From Cladobotryum mycophilum (lineage: Eukaryota; Ascomycota; Sordariomycetes; Hypocreales; Hypocreaceae): DNA of 64,000 nucleotides. How positions within the stretch are numbered: position 1 is the stretch's first letter; every line of letters begins with the position of its first letter. A model generated the notes under the pieces. That model was not told where the DNA came from and did no database searches. It saw nothing but the letters and a program-made list of their open reading frames with translations. The DNA is taken from contig CM071590.1 of NCBI GenBank assembly GCA_036429605.1, positions 2,852,001 to 2,916,000 on the forward strand. The letters run 5' to 3'. The position numbers were made by a program, and so were the translations under genes. Shown piece after piece: positions 22,601 to 34,212 of this stretch.

Positions 22601-24591
22601 CGTGCATAAAGCTGAGACTCGCTGTTCTTGAGACGATGGGCTTCGTCAACAGCCAAGACTTGCCATTTAATAGACTGAAGAAACTGCCAGTCTTGCAAGA
22701 TAAATTCGTATGAGGTAACCAGGACATTGAATTTGGGTTTCTTGGGGTTGCCATCGACAAGGAGCTCATGTTCGCGGATGATACTGCGAGCATCCTCTGG
22801 TCCAAGATATACCACGTAATTGATGTCTGGAGACCAATTGTTGAATGTGTCACACCATGCAGGTATGACACTGAGGGGAGCAACGACAAGCGATGGGCCT
22901 TCTTGATTTCTTGCATTGCGTAGCCAACTCAGAAATGAAACAGTCTGGACGGTTTTTCCAAGACCCATTTCATCTGCAAGGATAACATTGTTGCTGCGAC
23001 ACCAATTGAGACAAAGAAAGTTCAAGCCTTTCAGCTGAAACTCACGAAGCTGGCCACCTTGGATGAAGTCGGGTTGCTGTTCGAGTTTTGTCATTCGTGA
23101 TCTTGTGTCCACGTTTGTTTCCTTTCGATCCGACTGCCATGATCTTGAGGCTCGGTCGATGTATTGGTCGATCTTATCTTGGAAGACGGCACTTATCTCC
23201 GAGGCAGCTTCCCAAGTGCATTCTTCGTATGTGAGACCTTTCCACTTAACATAGTACTCGGTCTCATCGTCACCATCTCGTACGGCAACAACTCTTTCAA
23301 CTTTGGTATAATCTTCAAGTGCCTCCTCGTCTCGTTCGCGGTCAAGGAAGAATTGTTCCTTTGTTTCGGGTGGGATGTCGTCTCCAAATCGAATGTCTAG
23401 TTCCTGCTCCACAAACTTCCTAAAGTAATTCTCAACTTTTCGGAAGCCCCGAACGTTGCGCAGGCCATCTATGGCTTCCCAGGTATCATGCAGATGAGAT
23501 TTGCCCTGCCATTTTATGAAGTATTCAAAGTCTTGGCGACTTGAGTCGTATAAAAGCTCATGCCCGTCTCTTAGTCGATGCTTCACGACCTTCTCGACGT
23601 AGGGCGAGTCGTCAACGTAGTCTGCCACGTAGTATGAGGTCGCAAGCTCGGCATCGTCTTCATCCTCTTCAATGTCACTCTCTTCATAAGCGCCCTGCTG
23701 GACTTGTTGTGCAGCTCGCCGACTGGACCATCGTTTCTCGGCAAGCGCCAGTGCAGGCTGCGATTCACGTTGCAACCTGGCCTTTTTCAACTGGCTCTTA
23801 GCACGAGCTCCACCGTAGGTATCAGAGTCGGAGTCGGAATCGTTCGTTGATTGTTGTAATACAGGTGTACCTCGTTTCGAAGCTACATGTCGATGTCAGC
23901 ACCAAACTAGTTGCCTGAAGGATGTACAATGGAGATGCAAACTTACAGGTACGAGAATTTTCGACGCGCCGGCGTTTGGGCTGACGACGATTGGTTGGGG
24001 CAACATCAGAATCAGAATCCGATTCAACCTGCAATGGTTAATATCTAACGCGACAGCACAATCAGGCAAAAACGTTGACCTACAATTTTACGCTGTTCCC
24101 TGGGTCGAGTCTGGGTCGTGTTAGTGACCAATGTTAATACATATATGAGGGAATTTTGAGAGTCCTACACTGCGTCTCAGACCGTATAATTCCGGGTTGG
24201 CTTTGATATATTCCTCCTCAGCGACAGCTTTGCGCTTCGGAGCTCTACCGGAATCTGAGGAGCTTGCGTGGTCTACAGCTGCGTCATCGTGATCATGCAC
24301 AGAAGCCGAGCTCTCCTGCATGTCAAAGTCGCCGTCGTCTGACGCGTCACCTGCGCTCGACTCTTCACTCCCTGACATCTGCTGTTCATGCTCTATGTGA
24401 TTTGCGGTTTCGTCTTCTTGGAACCCTTCTGAACCGGAGGGGGATGGCTGGTCGGCAGGGCCATTGTAGGTATCGGGATCGTCAGAAACGTCGCTCTCGT
24501 TTTCGTGGTGCTCGACAGCAGCTGACAATGTCATGGAATCATCTGGCGACGAGTTTCCATCAAAATGGTCCCCTGAGCTAGGGGAGGACAT
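19685..24591 (-). CDS. CHD1: Chromodomain helicase DNA-binding protein CHD1 (one apparent frameshift)
   Basis: Exons 24169-24591, 24084-24110, 23947-24028 and 19685-23882 give about 1576 residues. Order: acidic Ser-rich N-terminus; LYGLRRSTRP motif; two chromodomains (about 255-340 and 365-415); SNF2 ATPase with DEMGLGKTVQ near 480 and VDEAHRLKNSE near 590; C-terminal helicase lobe with RAHRIGQ near 880; SANT/SLIDE-type DNA-binding region; CHD1 C-terminal domain; and a disordered tail with repeated RDD triplets and (RE)n. CHD1 slides and spaces nucleosomes behind elongating RNA polymerase II. The frame breaks in the SANT region at six T on the plus strand (20860-20865). One extra base gives FGELKKINAETAIERPKQLQ, and the rest of the gene reads on to the TAA at 19685. 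A donor at 19688 could instead splice to 19611-19621 and end in WIS. Confidence 0.94.
20040..20110 (-). repeat. RDD-encoding 12-nt tandem repeats in the CHD1 tail
   Basis: Around 20045-20105 the plus strand shows tandem variants of CGACGGTCATCC/TCTCGGCGATCG, encoding repeated RRDD units in the disordered tail of CHD1. They are flanked by an (RE)n/(RD)n stretch at 19985-20030. All copies keep the frame. Confidence 0.8.
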
Positions 24592-25797
24592 GATGGGCGT
24601 TATCCAGGAAGACGGCCTGCTGTAGAAACGACAGCGTTAGTATGTGCTTGTCAAATTACGCGTACCTCGGGGCCATCAGACGGGGAAAGAGCGTTCTGGT
24701 GACCCGGAAACACCGGTCAAAATCATAATTCAGCCTCTAGATGATGGAGCAATTCGAACCTGCATCCTCTCACGTGTGTAAGTGATGGCAAGGCTGAAGG
24801 GTACTCTCGAGGCCATTGGGGATCTAGACAGGCCGCGAGGCCAGTATAGGGGGTATGGTGAAACCGGCATCATCGATGGCTATCAAATCCATCCAGAACA
24901 TGTACCAAAACCATGTATTATAGGTTCGTAGAGTAGATATATCGACGCGTTCGGATCGAGTCGAGGCTGGATCGGCAACGGACGACAAGGCGGCAGAGTA
25001 GATAAACGGTACCAGCGAGCAACGGCGATTTTGAAAGGAGAAGACAAGCTACTTACAAGTCATTAATGATTAACGATCCAGACAGACATGAGCATCTAAA
25101 AAAGAATAAGATGCTATTTTGGGATCGCTTGGCGATGTTCCGGCAGCGGATGAGCGAACGAGGGTTTGAGGTGTGAAGGGCGACGCTGGAGGTCACAAAA
25201 TGCGTGCGCTGGTGGAGAGAGGGAAGAATTGGAGGCGACGGGGCGGATGAACCGAAAGGCTCGGCCGGCGTGCTCGTAGTGGTGGTACCCAAGCCAAGCC
25301 AGCTTTTTTTAGGCCATCAGCCACTAGCGCTGCCTGTCTGGGTGCTGAACTCACTATCCACTGATACAAGCTCAGTCACGTGGCAGCAACAGCGAGGACT
25401 GAACCTTTTTTTCTCTATTATTATTCACTTTTTCTGTTAAGAAGATTATTGTTCAGGTAGGTTCATTACTATTGTCAGATGATTTTGTATTGATACACGA
25501 TGAAGAAATGAAAAAGAAAAAAGATTACATATCTTAGAGGGGGAGCCATTCATTGAGATACAAATAATGAGTCGTATATCAAGAACATGACACATAGTAG
25601 CTGTGCACACGTCTGAAGATAGGTCAATAAGGGATAACAATGGACATTGCAAAGTGAGCTTCCCCATATAAAACAATAGCATCCCTAACATTTTGTGTTG
25701 CAAGGTGGACGGACGGACGGTAAGTGACTTGTTGCTGCACCCTCAAAATGCAAGCAAGGTACCTCATATGTGAATGCGAGACTGAGCAAGACATCAG

Positions 25798-25841
25798 GTA
25801 CCAGGTAGCAGCCTACCAATCTTAATACGCCTACCTGGTAC
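25798..25841. repeat. Perfect 11-bp inverted repeat, 22-nt spacer
   Basis: GTACCAGGTAG at 25798-25808 is the exact reverse complement of CTACCTGGTAC at 25831-25841. It could fold as a hairpin or serve as a paired protein-binding site. The arms belong to the same GTACCTA-type word family seen elsewhere between genes in this window. Confidence 0.75.
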
Positions 25842-26319
25842 ATGTAAAGAACAGAAGTCATAATTTTAAGTTGTGCGATATAAGAAGTTTAGTATAAAAG
25901 TCTTTTTGTTTAATCTTTTATATTTGGTTATACAATCACCCCTCCACTGGATACATGGTAGATTGAAATGAGGAGTAATGGGACAGGCTATCATTTTAGG
26001 GACGATTCTATAGAGTGTCATACCTAGGCTTGATTTGCCAGTCTATCCTCGGTTGCGACTAGGATATTTATCACCATAGTGCACAACCTGATTTGGAACG
26101 CAGTCTGCTAATAAAATTATCCTGCAATTGGAAGCAATCGACCCTTCTCAGGTCAAAAAAATCAGTTAATACAAATTCACCTAATATAGCCACACCACAA
26201 CGAAGGAGAGAGCTTACACCTGGCTGGAATACGCGAGTGCTATATTATCATACTGGGTTTCATTTTATGCTGTTCTTTATCAAAGCCTAAGCCAATAACA
26301 TGGTGATTTGATTCGACGG

Positions 26320-26880
26320 ACAATGACCAAGGTTAGAGAGCAGAGTCTTTTTACTATTATATTATCCGGGACGTACCAAAACCGCGAGCACCGTTCCCTC
26401 ATATAATTGTAGAAAGAGACTTATCCGGGACAAACGGAAACATTTCTTTCTCAACCTTGTTCAATTGATAAGGTTGTTATAGGGGGTTAAGCATGTCCAC
26501 AGACACAGTGATAGGTGATGGCAGTAACAAGGACGAGTAGAGGCACTATAGGAAATCTTTTAATAAGCCACTCGAGGATACTATATTGAATACCGAGACG
26601 GGAATAGGAACGAGTACGAGCGATATCTGGATGGTGGTGCCAGCTAGAGTGCCAGCTAACGATCAGGCTGGCACCAAGGAGGCTCTAGATAACAGCGACG
26701 CTTCCCCCAAGCAAGAAGAGGGGTTTCTTCCAGACGGCGGCAAACATCAACGGTGACAGCACGATATTAAGGGAGAGCACAAACCACAACCTCCACTACA
26801 GGTTCTCCCAGGAGGGCTACAAGGGTAGGTTAAGAGGGCTATCAAGACGGAAGAAAGGCGTAGAGGCCTGTTATAGAAAT
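26320..26880. other. Possible decayed mobile-element fragment
   Basis: This segment has direct copies of TTATCCGGGAC (26361-26371 and 26420-26430, approximately), a 9-bp inverted repeat GGTGCCAGC/GCTGGCACC (26636-26675), and a plus-strand frame rich in hydrophilic residues interrupted by stops (about 26600-26880). It reads like a broken coding sequence, but I cannot match it to a transposon family. It may simply be unusual intergenic DNA. Confidence 0.25.
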
Positions 26881-27436
26881 TTGGCAAATTTAATAAATAG
26901 CAAGATTGTGTGTTGATCAAGTTAAGCTACTGTTTCCTACCTCTGGATTTCGTTTCATTTTTGGCCTTGTCTAGTGAGGACCAGAACCAATCTGATGTTC
27001 TTGTTCAGTAATTGAATATAGCATGTCAATTTATATAATAGCATAATACGGTAGCTTGAGTAGGTAATGAGTCATCGCCACTTAAATCAGACAAGAAGGA
27101 ACCCCAAAAGGTCATCTATGGATCCTGCCAACCTGCGCCTGCATCCAAGGCTTCATGCCCCCACTTCAAGTGCCCTGCCCCCCACCCACCAATCACAGCA
27201 AAAATGATGACCACACACCACCTGTCGGGGACAAAGAACCTAAATCTTGAACACCACCCTTGGACTTTATTTTCTTCCTCTATAAACTTTCCACCTCAGC
27301 TCCATGCCAGAGCAAGCTTGAGACGCAAGTTGCCACTTTTGCGATCCTTTGGCAGGTGCAAGCTTCGCATTTAAAAATTCCCCTCTTGATCCATCCGACA
27401 TTACCCTAGACAGTCTCGTCTTCAACCATCTCCAAA

Positions 27437-29540
27437 ATGGCCGACAAACTTACACGGTATGTAATAAGACACGCCAAATATATTCTGGGGGGGGGGGATA
27501 TCAAAAATCTAGAAATAAGAAGGAACAAGCTAATGCCATGTCGATAGTATCGCCATTGTCAACACTGACAAGGTATGTTACCTCGAAGAAGAATTTTTTT
27601 CCTCGATACGACCCCGCCTACCCCACCATCACGTACTAATTCGACCATAAACAGTGTCGTCCTCGTAAATGCCGCCAAGAGTGCAAGAAATCTTGTCCCG
27701 TCGTTCGAAGTGGAAAGCTCTGTATCGAAGTTGCCCCCGAGTCTCGCCTTGCCTTCATCTCCGAGTCGCTCTGTATCGGTTGCGGTATTTGCCCCAAGAA
27801 ATGTCCCTTCGACGCCATTACCATCATCAACCTGCCCACCAACCTCGAGAGCCAGGTCACCCATCGTTATGGTCCCAATAGCTTCAAGCTCCATCGCCTG
27901 CCCATGCCCCGACCGGGTCAAGTCCTGGGCCTTGTTGGAACCAACGGTATTGGAAAGAGTACTGCGTTGAAGATTCTCAGCGGAAAGCTGAAGCCAAACT
28001 TGGGTCGCCATGATAATCCTCCCGACTGGGAGGATGTCATCAAGTACTTCCGTGGTTCTGAGCTGCAAAGTAAGTAGCCTGGGTGGACTTAAGATTTTAT
28101 GTATTAACGTCTCTTAGACTACTTTACCAAGCTCTTGGAGGATGATTTGAAGGCTGTCGTCAAGCCTCAGTACGTCGACCAAATTCCCAAGGCTGTTCGT
28201 GGCCCTGACAAGAGTGTCCGCCATCTCATTGAGAGCCGAGCCTCTCTTGGAAACACCCAGGAGGTCATTGATACTCTGGAGCTGGGCCACATCATGGACA
28301 GAGACATCACTTTGCTCTCTGGTGGTGAGCTTCAGCGTTTTGCCATTGGTACTGTCTGCGTCCAAAACGCCGACGTGTACATGTTTGACGAGCCCTCATC
28401 CTATCTCGATGTCAAGCAGAGATTGAGCGCTGCTAAAATGATCCGCTCTCTTCTCCGTGATGATGACTACGTCATCGTCGTCGAGCACGATTTGTCCGTC
28501 TTGGATTATCTCTCCGATTACGTTTGCGTTCTCTACGGTAAACCTGCCATTTATGGTGTCGTTACTCTCCCTCACTCTGTCCGAGAAGGTATCAACATTT
28601 TCTTGGATGGACACATTCCCACCGAAAACTTGCGTTTCCGTGACGAGTCTCTTACTTTCCGTCTCGCTGAAGCTGCTGATGAATTCACCATTGACAAGTC
28701 TCGTGCGTTCAGCTACCCCGCAATGGATAAGACTCTTGGCAACTTCAAATTGCGCATTGATGCTGGCCAGTTCACTGACTCGGAGATTATTGTCATGATG
28801 GGAGAGAACGGAACCGGAAAGACGACTTTCTGTCGTCTTCTTGCTGGTGCCCTCAAGCCCGACAGCAAGAAGGGCGTCCCTGAAATGAGAATTAGCATGA
28901 AGCCTCAGACCATCACCCCCAAGTTTGAGGGTACTTGTCGTCAACTCTTCTTCAAGAAGATCAAGCAGGCTTTCTTGTCTCCTCAGTTCCAGACCGACGT
29001 TGTCAAGCCTTTGAAGCTTGATGACTTTATTGATCAGGAAGTCAAGAACCTGTCTGGTGGTGAATTGCAGCGTGTCGCCATTGTGCTGGCTCTGGGTATG
29101 CCTGCCGATATCTACCTGATTGACGAGCCTTCGGCCTACCTCGACTCTGAGCAGCGTATTATTGCCTCGCGTGTCATCAAGCGTTTCATCATGCACTCCA
29201 AGAAGACAGCATTCGTCGTCGAGCACGATTTCATCATGGCCACCTACCTCGCCGATCGTGTCATTGTCTTTGACGGACAGCCCGGTATCGACACCCATGC
29301 CAACACCCCCGAGTCGCTTCTCACTGGCTGCAACAGCTTCTTGAAGAACCTTGATGTTACCTTCCGTCGTGACCCCACCAACTACCGTCCTCGTATTAAC
29401 AAGCAGGGTTCTCAGCTCGACCAGGAACAGAAGCTGAGCGGCAACTTCGTAAGTGGACATGTGCCTACTTTCCATCTATATGAGCCTACTAACATGTGTA
29501 TTAGTTCTTCTTGGAGGAGAAGCCTGAGGAGAGTTCTTGA
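27437..29540 (+). CDS. RLI1: ABCE1/RLI1 iron-sulfur ABC ATPase, ribosome recycling factor
   Basis: Five exons (27437-27456, 27548-27572, 27655-28069, 28118-29448, 29505-29540) give 608 residues, the usual RLI1 length. The N-terminal region has two 4Fe-4S clusters: CRPRKCRQECKKSCP near residue 16 and CIGCGICPKKCP near 57. NBD1 has Walker A GTNGIGKST near 106 and LSGGELQR near 220. NBD2 has GENGTGKTT near 381 and a second LSGGELQR near 465. RLI1 splits 80S ribosomes after termination and takes part in initiation and 60S export. The first two exons are only 20 and 25 nt, and the last encodes 11 residues; all junctions are canonical and in frame. No frame defect is seen. Confidence 0.96.
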
Positions 29541-30312
29541 AAAGGGCTACAATAAGTGGAACCACCATCATCCGAATCATCATTTTCATCCAAACACCCA
29601 CGTTATCCAGACGGCTCGTGTAAAGAATGATCATGGTGGAAATGATGATTTGGAGTTACAAGACGGCAGCGTCAGCGAGGACGACGATCCAGACGAGCAG
29701 CAATGGAGACGGCAGTCTATCCCCTATTGTCTGGTCCTGCAGATGCGCATATTTGTCCTGTGTTTGGAGTTAAATGCCATTTCAGCTTCTCGTTGATGGG
29801 CTACTGCTGCCAAATCCGGGCTCATACAAAATTACCAAGTGCTCTGTAGATTGAGGGACAATGGATTAAGCAAGAGGGCTGTCGTTAGTTTCCTACCTCG
29901 CGGGAGACATTCTAGATATTCAGTTGCGAAATTGCGAAATAAAAATGGCTTGGATCGTTGAATGAAGGACTTGATGTGACTGGGCTTTAGAGCCTAATAT
30001 GGCGTGGTCAAATGACTGACTGCATTATATGTTTTGATATATGCGTAGAAATCATGCTGCGAAACCATTTGTATCTGGTTTCTCAGTCCGTCTTTATAAA
30101 GGCTCTTATGGAGCACCTCAATAGTGGTGGACTGCATGCAATATGATTGACGGGATACAGTGCACGTGAAAGATCACCATACTGTGATAGGGTTTTCACC
30201 AAAACCTTCCAATCATTACAATTCGCCGATAAAGGAAGATATCAATCTCTACTAGACCAAATTTGAATAGGATAAAAGATATCACATAAATCAAATCTGG
30301 AATATCGATATA
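29541..30312. other. Intergenic between tandem RLI1 and the kelch gene
   Basis: This 772 bp holds the RLI1 3' end and the promoter of the following gene on the same strand. It is AT-rich near both genes. I see no further gene. Confidence 0.5.
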
Positions 30313-32573
30313 ATGGCCAAGGACAAGAAGAAAGGTTCCGACTCCAAGAAGGCGAAAAAGGTTGGTGATTTTTACCCCTCCATGTTCTGTGCCCCTCCAT
30401 AAGCCCCCTCCATGAGATATCTTGCAGGCTGACGGACGCTCCCCATGTAGGCTGAGAAGGCAGCCAAGCAGGCCATCAAAGGCGAGAAGAAGGCTAAAAC
30501 CAAGGCTGCCAAGATTGAGGGCAGTGATGCCGAGGATGTCGACCTGGATGAGGTCCTGGAGGAGTATCGTCGGCAACAGGAGCAGTTTCTCAAGATCACT
30601 GAGACGGTTGTCGATGGACCTCCACGGCCCCGGGCTGCGTCCACCCTGATGGCCTCGCCACATGAGAGCAACAGTCTGCTTCTCTTTGGCGGAGAGTACT
30701 TTAACGGATCGATTGCGCAGTTTTATAATGATTTGCACATCTACAACGTCAACCGGGACGAGTGGCGCTGCGTAACTTCGCCCAACGCCCCGCTGCCCCG
30801 ATCTGGTCATGCCTGGACGAGAGGCTCGAACCCCAGCTACGTCTATCTCTTTGGTGGCGAGTTCTCCTCGCCCAAGCAGGGAACGTTCCACCACTACTCG
30901 GATTTCTGGAGACTGGAGCCTGCGACCAGGGAGTGGACTAAGATTGAGGTCAAGGGCAAGGACAAGAGCCCGCCCGCTCGCAGTGGACACCGGATGACGT
31001 ACTGGAAGCAGTACATTATTCTATTCGGAGGCTTTCAAGATACTTCTAACCAAACCAAGTACATGGCTGACTTGTGGATTTTTGACACGGTCAACTATGT
31101 GTGGCACTCTCCAACGTTGCCGCCGGCACAGTTGAAGCCCGATGCAAGATCTTCATTCACCTTCCTTCCCTCCGAGCAGGGGGCTGTTCTCTACGGAGGC
31201 TACTCTAGAGTCAAAGCCACTGTATCCATCAAAAAGAAGAGCCAAAAGGGTCACTCTCAGGGTCAGAAGAATGTTCTTATTCCCAAGGTTCATGACGACT
31301 GCTTCTTCCTTAGGATGACTCTACCGCCCACCGAAGCGAATGCCAACACACCTCCCATCGTCCGATGGGAGAGGCGAAAGAAGCCAGCAAACTCACCGAC
31401 CCCTACTCGTGCTGGTGCCACCATGACTTGGCACAAGGGTCGTGGCATCCTTTTCGGCGGCGTTCATGATGTGGAGCAGAGTGAAGAGGGCATGGACAGC
31501 GAGTTCTTTAACCAGCTTTTCGCATGGAACATTGAGCGTAATCGATTCATGCCTCTGTCTTCAAGAAAGCCACGCCAGCAACAGAAGAAAGCTTCGGAGC
31601 AACGTGTCAATCGACGTGGTCGCGCCCAGGCGAACGAGGAAGAGCTCTTGCGACAGCTCGCAGCTCTTCAGGCCGGAACATCCCTGGAAGATGCTGATGA
31701 TATCGAGCTCGACAAGGAGGAGGAGCCGGAGGAGGAAGAGAAGCCTGCCAGAGAGATGCCTGTGTCAATGGAGCCGCCGCACATGAGGTTCAATGCTCAA
31801 CTCACGGTACAGAATGATGTTCTCTACATCTACGGCGGCACATATGAAAAGGGGGACCGCGAGTTTACGTTTGACGATTTATATGCCATTGACCTGGTCA
31901 AACTTGATGGCTACAAGGAGATATTCAACAGGCCTGTCGAGGACTGGATTGTAAGTTGCCATGTCATTCATGCGGGAATCTGCGAGCTAACGGAGATGTT
32001 TCAGGAGTCTGAGGATGAGGACGACGACGAAGATGATGAGGAGGAAGATGAAGATGAGGACGATGAAGATGAAGACGAGAATTATGAACAGGAGGAACAA
32101 GTCCGCACTCCCAGCAAGCGCAAGAAGAAGGAAGAGGTGTCCGATACGTCCTCGGAAGCGCCGACGCCTTCAGTCACCACGGAGGAGGAAGAGACTGAAA
32201 CATCAGCTACTTCTGTTGATGATGGCTTGCCACACCCTCGAGTAAGTTTTTTCTTTTTTTTTTGTAAACCTTCATTTACAAGCAGTCGCTAATGACGGTA
32301 AACTAGCCCTTCGAGTCTCGCCGCGAGTTCTTTGTCCGAACGACAGCCGAGTGGCAAGAGATTCTGATGACGAACCTGCGATGGAAGAATATCCAGCCCG
32401 AGACGCTGGCGATCAAGGAGATCAAGGCCAAGGCGTTTGAGCTGAGCGAGGAGAAGTGGTGGGATTGCCGGGAGGAGATTACGGCGTTGGAGGAGGAGCA
32501 GGAGGCGGCGGGCATTCAGGAGGTGGTCAGTCTGGCGGAGAGGGGAGATGCTGGTGGTGGACGGAGGAGATAG
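30313..32573 (+). CDS. KEL3: Kelch-repeat protein of the KEL3/KLHDC4 family
   Basis: Exons 30313-30360, 30451-31950, 32005-32241 and 32307-32573 encode 683 residues. A Lys-rich N-terminus (MAKDKKKGSDSKKAKK) precedes six kelch-type blades with repeated LFGGE/LFGGF/LYGGY/LFGGV/IYGGT motifs and the conserved R(S/A)GH and WER elements. An acidic DED/EED linker and a C-terminal domain (REFFVRTTAEWQ..ILMTNLRWK) conserved in this family follow. Family members are cytoplasmic or nuclear proteins whose biochemical role is poorly known. The first intron (30361-30450) uses GTTGGT and the second AG (30450), since the AG at 30426 gives the wrong frame. Kelch domains are abundant, but the C-terminal DUF4110-like region favours this family. 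Confidence 0.88.
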
Positions 32574-32859
32574 AACCAGGTACTCGTGCTATTTATATTT
32601 ACATGCTCCTGAGTTGGCCTTTCTAGAGTCTTCCATCACAAGCATGGAAGTGATGCTTTGAGATTTGTAGATCTCGAGCCGAGAAGCGACAGTTTGAATG
32701 CCTTCGTATCACTGCCTACTCTACTACTACATACACTCCAGAGATGGCCCATGAAACCACTTCTCCAGTCGACATAAAAACACCCCCTCACATCTTCAGT
32801 GCTCGTCTTGCTTGTCAACCACCCATCTACCCCTCCTTTTATCACCAGCTCAACTCTCG

Positions 32860-33192
32860 TCAAGGCGAACTAGCCTTGGGCGGGTACTTTTTCCCCTCGC
32901 GCTCAATCTGGGGCTCACAGGTGCAGCGGTCCTCCTCGGGAATGGTATCCATGACGCTCTCGACGTGGCTTCCGCAGCCCCACCAGGTGCTTTTCTCTAT
33001 AAGAAGAGGACAAGATGATTGAGTTAGATGAGGGTTTTTTTTTTTTTGACTCTCGGGACAATGTGAGAACATCTCAGATCTTGAATGCATTGATGGTGAT
33101 GATGGTGGGGAGGGAGGAAGGGAGAGAGGGAGAGGGAATAGAGAAGGGGGAGGATGCTTACGGCAGGTATCACAAGTGGCCGGTCTGCACAT
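32860..33192 (-). CDS. 55-residue Cys-rich conserved small fungal protein (uncharacterised)
   Basis: Two exons (33162-33192 and 32860-32996) are separated by a 165-nt intron with canonical GTAAGC...TATAG ends. The joined protein has cysteines at 2, 7, 10, 18, 35 and 37. The pattern CxxC, WWGCGxH and CTC suggests metal binding (zinc or copper), but this is inference. The reading frame without splicing runs through the intron as a 110-residue Ser/Pro-rich peptide, which is less convincing than the spliced form. I recall similar short proteins starting MC(K/R)xxTCxTC in many ascomycetes, without known function. The gene is convergent with the kelch gene and divergent from pyroglutamyl peptidase. 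Confidence 0.72.
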   Translation of the reverse strand: MCRPATCDTCRKHPPPSLFPLPLSLPPSPPSSPSMHSRSEMFSHCPESQKKKNPHLTQSSCPLLIEKSTWWGCGSHVESVMDTIPEEDRCTCEPQIEREGKKYPPKASSP

Positions 33193-34212
33193 GATTTATG
33201 ATTTATAATGGAAATGGAGAGATATCGAGATGGATGAGTGGTTGGAGGTTTTAAAAGACGCTTCTCCGTATTATCATGCAGTGTTTGGGAGGTTTGAGTA
33301 AAATGTGTTTCTCAAGCAAGATGATGGATAAGTTTGGCACCTGCGCTATTAAATAGGCGTGTTACGCTGTAATTCAATGCTTGTGGCTTCGGCGACTGGA
33401 AAGGGGACCGTCTTCTGGGTGGTCGCCGACGTTGATGTGCTGCTGCTGTTGCTGTTGCTGCGCTATAATTTCTTTGACACGGGGAGGAGGAGCTGTTTAA
33501 CAATGTGAGAGGGCGCTATAAACATGAACCTTGTTCCACTTCAAAGATAGTATTGAGATTGCATGTTTTTAATCTATAGATGGACAATGTCTCCTCCATC
33601 ATTATAGATGGATTTGTTGTTTGTTCCACCAACAGTTGTCCAGTTGCCATTACCAAATCTTGTCCCCAATGGCTGATGAGGCAAAATAGTATATAGACTG
33701 CCTGCACTACTTTATAGACCTTCATATTGTGAGATTGTATATATATAAACGAGAAAAGGATTGCTATTACATTGATAATTAAATGCATGGGAGTAACTAT
33801 TCCATTACATTGCAAAACCCCCGCTCAATTCGACAATCATCCAACTCTTACTCGTATTACCTACCCTGCATCGAATTTACAAGTTGGAGTCCTCCCCGCA
33901 TTTGGGTTACATCCATTAGTAGTAGGTGGGATGGTGGTTGCATGACATGACACCTCGGGCTCGGCATGCTTTATCTTTTTTAGACTCGCATTTACTTACT
34001 TCTTTGATAACCCCCAGTCTCCAGTTGTTTGTACAATGAGAAGCCAGACTATATACATAATTAATTAATAAATAAATACACATTGTCCCTCGCCAGTTTC
34101 CTCCACTTGTTTTTATCAATTAGCAGCAGCATACAACGAGCGGGCAGTATATATATATACTCTTGCAGACCTCTCCCTCTCCCCCTCCCCCTCATCACAA
34201 CCCCCAAACAAC
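33193..34212. other. Intergenic between the small Cys-rich gene and pyroglutamyl peptidase
   Basis: About 1 kb between two divergently oriented genes, so presumably both promoters. It holds a CTG/TGC trinucleotide tract near 33437-33462 and an AT-rich region around 33700-34080. A CT-rich tract just before the peptidase ATG (34170-34200) looks like a fungal core promoter or leader. No gene is seen. Confidence 0.5.

Larger units (their letters stand above)
24592..27436. other. 2.8 kb intergenic region between divergent CHD1 and RLI1
   Basis: The CHD1-proximal part contains two ACGCGT hexamers (24658-24663, 24945-24950). The middle (about 25440-26520) is AT-rich with no ORF over 100 residues. 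It includes an 11-bp perfect inverted repeat (25798-25841). A segment at about 26320-26880 differs in composition and may be a decayed element (separate entry). The last 300 bp lead into the RLI1 first exon. No gene could be supported. Confidence 0.5.

Noticed and set aside
24735..24800. tRNA-like sequence on the minus strand (GGTTCGAAT near a GTGAG/CAC stem)
   Set aside because: The T-arm stem does not pair, there is no A box, and no acceptor stem could be built.
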